Origin: Paracoccaceae bacterium
Lineage (GTDB): Bacteria > Pseudomonadota > Alphaproteobacteria > Rhodobacterales > Rhodobacteraceae
NCBI GenBank assembly: GCA_027080755.1
Contig: JALWQC010000130.1
Coordinates: 1-7,539, forward strand
Reading direction: 5' to 3'
Length of the DNA stretch: 7,539 nt
Shown here: one piece after another, positions 6,408 to 7,539 of the stretch
Numbering within the stretch: the stretch's first letter is position 1
Layout: every line of letters begins with the position of its first letter
Notes under the pieces: model-generated
Databases searched by the model: none
What the model saw: only the letters and a program-made list of their open reading frames with translations
Told to the model about the DNA's origin: nothing
Translations under genes and position numbers: made by a program

Positions 6408-7249
6408 GGTCCCTCGGGTGGCGCAAAAACGCGGCTATGGGCAAGCGACGGGATTTTCGCCCGTGCCGCCCCTACATCGTTAAGGTCCAAATCGACAAAA
6501 GTCACGCCCTCGGTTTCGCCACCATCGGCCAGAACCTCGCCCCAAGGGGAAATTGCCAGTGAATGGCCATAGGTCCGGCGTTGCGGATCGCCACCGTCGT
6601 CATGGGTGCCGCATTGCGCCGGTGCCAGCACGAAACAGCCGTTTTCAATCGCCCGCGCCCGCAGCAAAGCATGCCAATGCGCACGCCCCGTCGGCACAGT
6701 AAAGGCCGCCGGCGCCGTCAGAATATGCGCCCCCGCCGTTGCCAAAGCACGGAACAGGGCCGGAAACCGCATGTCATAGCAAATTGTCATCCCGATTTTC
6801 GCAAAGCCCGCATCCCCCAGCACCGCCTTGTCACCTGGGCGATAGGCGGCGCTTTCGCGATAGCTTTCCCCGCTCCCCAGATCGACGTCGAACATGTGGA
6901 TTTTGTCGTAGCGCGCACGGATTTCCCCGTCCGGCCCGATCAGGAACGAACGGTTGGCGAAACGTCCGTCCGCCTCGCCCGTTTTCAGGCCGAGCGAGCC
7001 GATCAGCAGCGTAACCCCCAATTCCCGCGCAAGCGTGCGCAGGGCCTTCAGGGTCTCATCGCCGGATTCTTCACGCAAAACCGCCGCCTGCTGTTTGCGG
7101 CTGGCAGAAATGATGTTCGTGGTTTCGGGGGTCAGGACAAATTCCGCCCCGCCATCGGCCGCTTGCCGGATATATTGCGCCACCCGCAGCAGATTGTGCG
7201 CCGGATCCTTGCCGGAAGTTATCTGGACAAGGCCCGCGCGCAGCTTCAT
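6404..7249 (-). CDS. Nitrilase-superfamily amidase, Nit1/deaminated-glutathione amidase type
   Basis: A 281-residue carbon-nitrogen hydrolase with the full catalytic set: Glu42 in LTPETTN, Lys116 in RYDKIHMFDVD, Cys157 in GMTICYDMRFP, plus Glu128 in GSGESYRES. The stretches FTVPTGRAHWHALLRARAIE (183-202), VLAPAQCG (207-214) and TYGHSLAISPWG (226-237) match the Nit1/NitFhit branch, whose characterised members hydrolyse deaminated glutathione, a side product of transaminases, to alpha-ketoglutarate and cysteinylglycine. The branch assignment is by remembered motif similarity; a related omega-amidase role is the main alternative. Its start ATG overlaps the grxC stop and its own stop overlaps the marR start, four bases each. 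The glutaredoxin neighbour fits a glutathione-related role. Cytoplasmic; no signal peptide. Confidence 0.9.
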   Translation of the reverse strand: MKLRAGLVQITSGKDPAHNLLRVAQYIRQAADGGAEFVLTPETTNIISASRKQQAAVLREESGDETLKALRTLARELGVTLLIGSLGLKTGEADGRFANRSFLIGPDGEIRARYDKIHMFDVDLGSGESYRESAAYRPGDKAVLGDAGFAKIGMTICYDMRFPALFRALATAGAHILTAPAAFTVPTGRAHWHALLRARAIENGCFVLAPAQCGTHDDGGDPQRRTYGHSLAISPWGEVLADGGETEGVTFVDLDLNDVGAARAKIPSLAHSRVFAPPEGP

Positions 7250-7506
7250 GCGTCCGCCAGCATCCGGTCCAGCTGGCCGTCATATTCCAGATCGAACAGA
7301 TCGTCACAGCCACCGATCGGCTTGCCGTCGAGGAAAGTCTGCGGCGCAGTGCGCCCGCCGTTGGACCGCTGGGTCATCTCGGCGCGGCGCTCGGGGGCGC
7401 GCATGACATCGATTTCGGTAAATTCGACGCCCTTCTTTTTCAGCAGGTTTTTTGCGGCAACACAAAAACCACAAATCGGCGTGGTATAGATTTCAACGGG
7501 TTTCAT
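7246..7506 (-). CDS. grxC: Glutaredoxin 3 type (GrxC)
   Basis: An 86-residue thioredoxin-fold protein, the usual length of bacterial Grx3, that uses glutathione to reduce disulfides or mixed disulfides in the cytoplasm. It has the opening strand VEIYTTPICGFC with active-site cysteines C12 and C15, the cis-Pro segment TAP (53-55), and GGCDDL (65-70) at the glutathione-binding site, with a third cysteine, C67. The active site is CGFC, whereas the E. coli type is CPYC and the monothiol type is CGFS. The ATG at 7506 is chosen because GGAG (7516-7513) precedes it by six bases; a TTG at 7518 would add four residues and overlap that site. It is the first visible gene of the grxC-amidase-marR unit and its stop overlaps the amidase start (ATGA). 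Genes further upstream are outside the window. Confidence 0.93.
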   Translation of the reverse strand: MKPVEIYTTPICGFCVAAKNLLKKKGVEFTEIDVMRAPERRAEMTQRSNGGRTAPQTFLDGKPIGGCDDLFDLEYDGQLDRMLADA

Positions 7507-7532
7507 CGCAGGCTCCAATATCGGTTTATGTG

Positions 7533-7538
7533 AATATA
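7533..7538 (-). promoter_or_regulatory. Possible -10 box upstream of grxC
   Basis: TATATT on the minus strand (7538-7533) matches the -10 consensus at five of six positions and would give a leader of about 20 bases. The region where a -35 box would lie is beyond the window edge, so this cannot be confirmed. Confidence 0.2.
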
Positions 7539-7539
7539 G

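Noticed and set aside
6563..7489. Plus-strand open frame of 308 codons across the amidase and grxC genes
   Set aside because: Antisense shadow; it is rich in Arg, Pro and Gln with no domain, and both opposing genes have complete catalytic motifs.

Overview
The window looks like ordinary chromosomal core DNA from a GC-rich alphaproteobacterium, most likely Rhodobacterales/Rhodobacteraceae. This is inferred from the protein sequences, the codon bias and the gene neighbourhood (ribA, Nudix hydrolase and cca in a row; grxC, Nit-type amidase and marR in a row, converging on ubiG). No database search was possible. I see no insertion sequence, phage gene, tRNA, rRNA or CRISPR array. Coding density is above 95 percent, and no gene-free gap exceeds about 155 bases.

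Left block (1-3314, minus strand, read right to left): ribA (GTP cyclohydrolase II with an extra N-terminal domain), a Nudix hydrolase of the coenzyme A pyrophosphatase type, cca (tRNA nucleotidyltransferase), and a LysE/RhtB-family exporter cut by the left window edge. The first three overlap by 4 and 10 bases and look like one translationally coupled operon. lysE follows after a 54-base gap that may carry its own promoter.

Centre (3315-4203, plus strand): a divergent intergenic region with a perfect 12-bp palindrome, then an orphan OmpR-type response regulator with a good ribosome binding site. It ends in a strong intrinsic terminator (10-bp stem, GCAA tetraloop, six T).

Right block: pip (prolyl iminopeptidase, minus) converges on the response regulator and diverges from ubiG (plus) across only 48 bases. 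ubiG overlaps tail-to-tail by 14 bases with a MarR-type regulator (minus). That regulator is the last gene of a tight minus-strand unit grxC, Nit-type amidase, marR, with ATGA overlaps at both junctions. The pairing of a glutaredoxin with an amidase that resembles deaminated-glutathione amidase suggests a glutathione-related operon, with the MarR protein as a possible autoregulator.

No clearly new system is visible. The points that merit a second look are the degenerate synthase-like N-terminus of RibA, the palindrome in the ribA/regulator gap, the glutathione-linked operon with its MarR gene, the CGFC active site of the glutaredoxin and the orphan response regulator.
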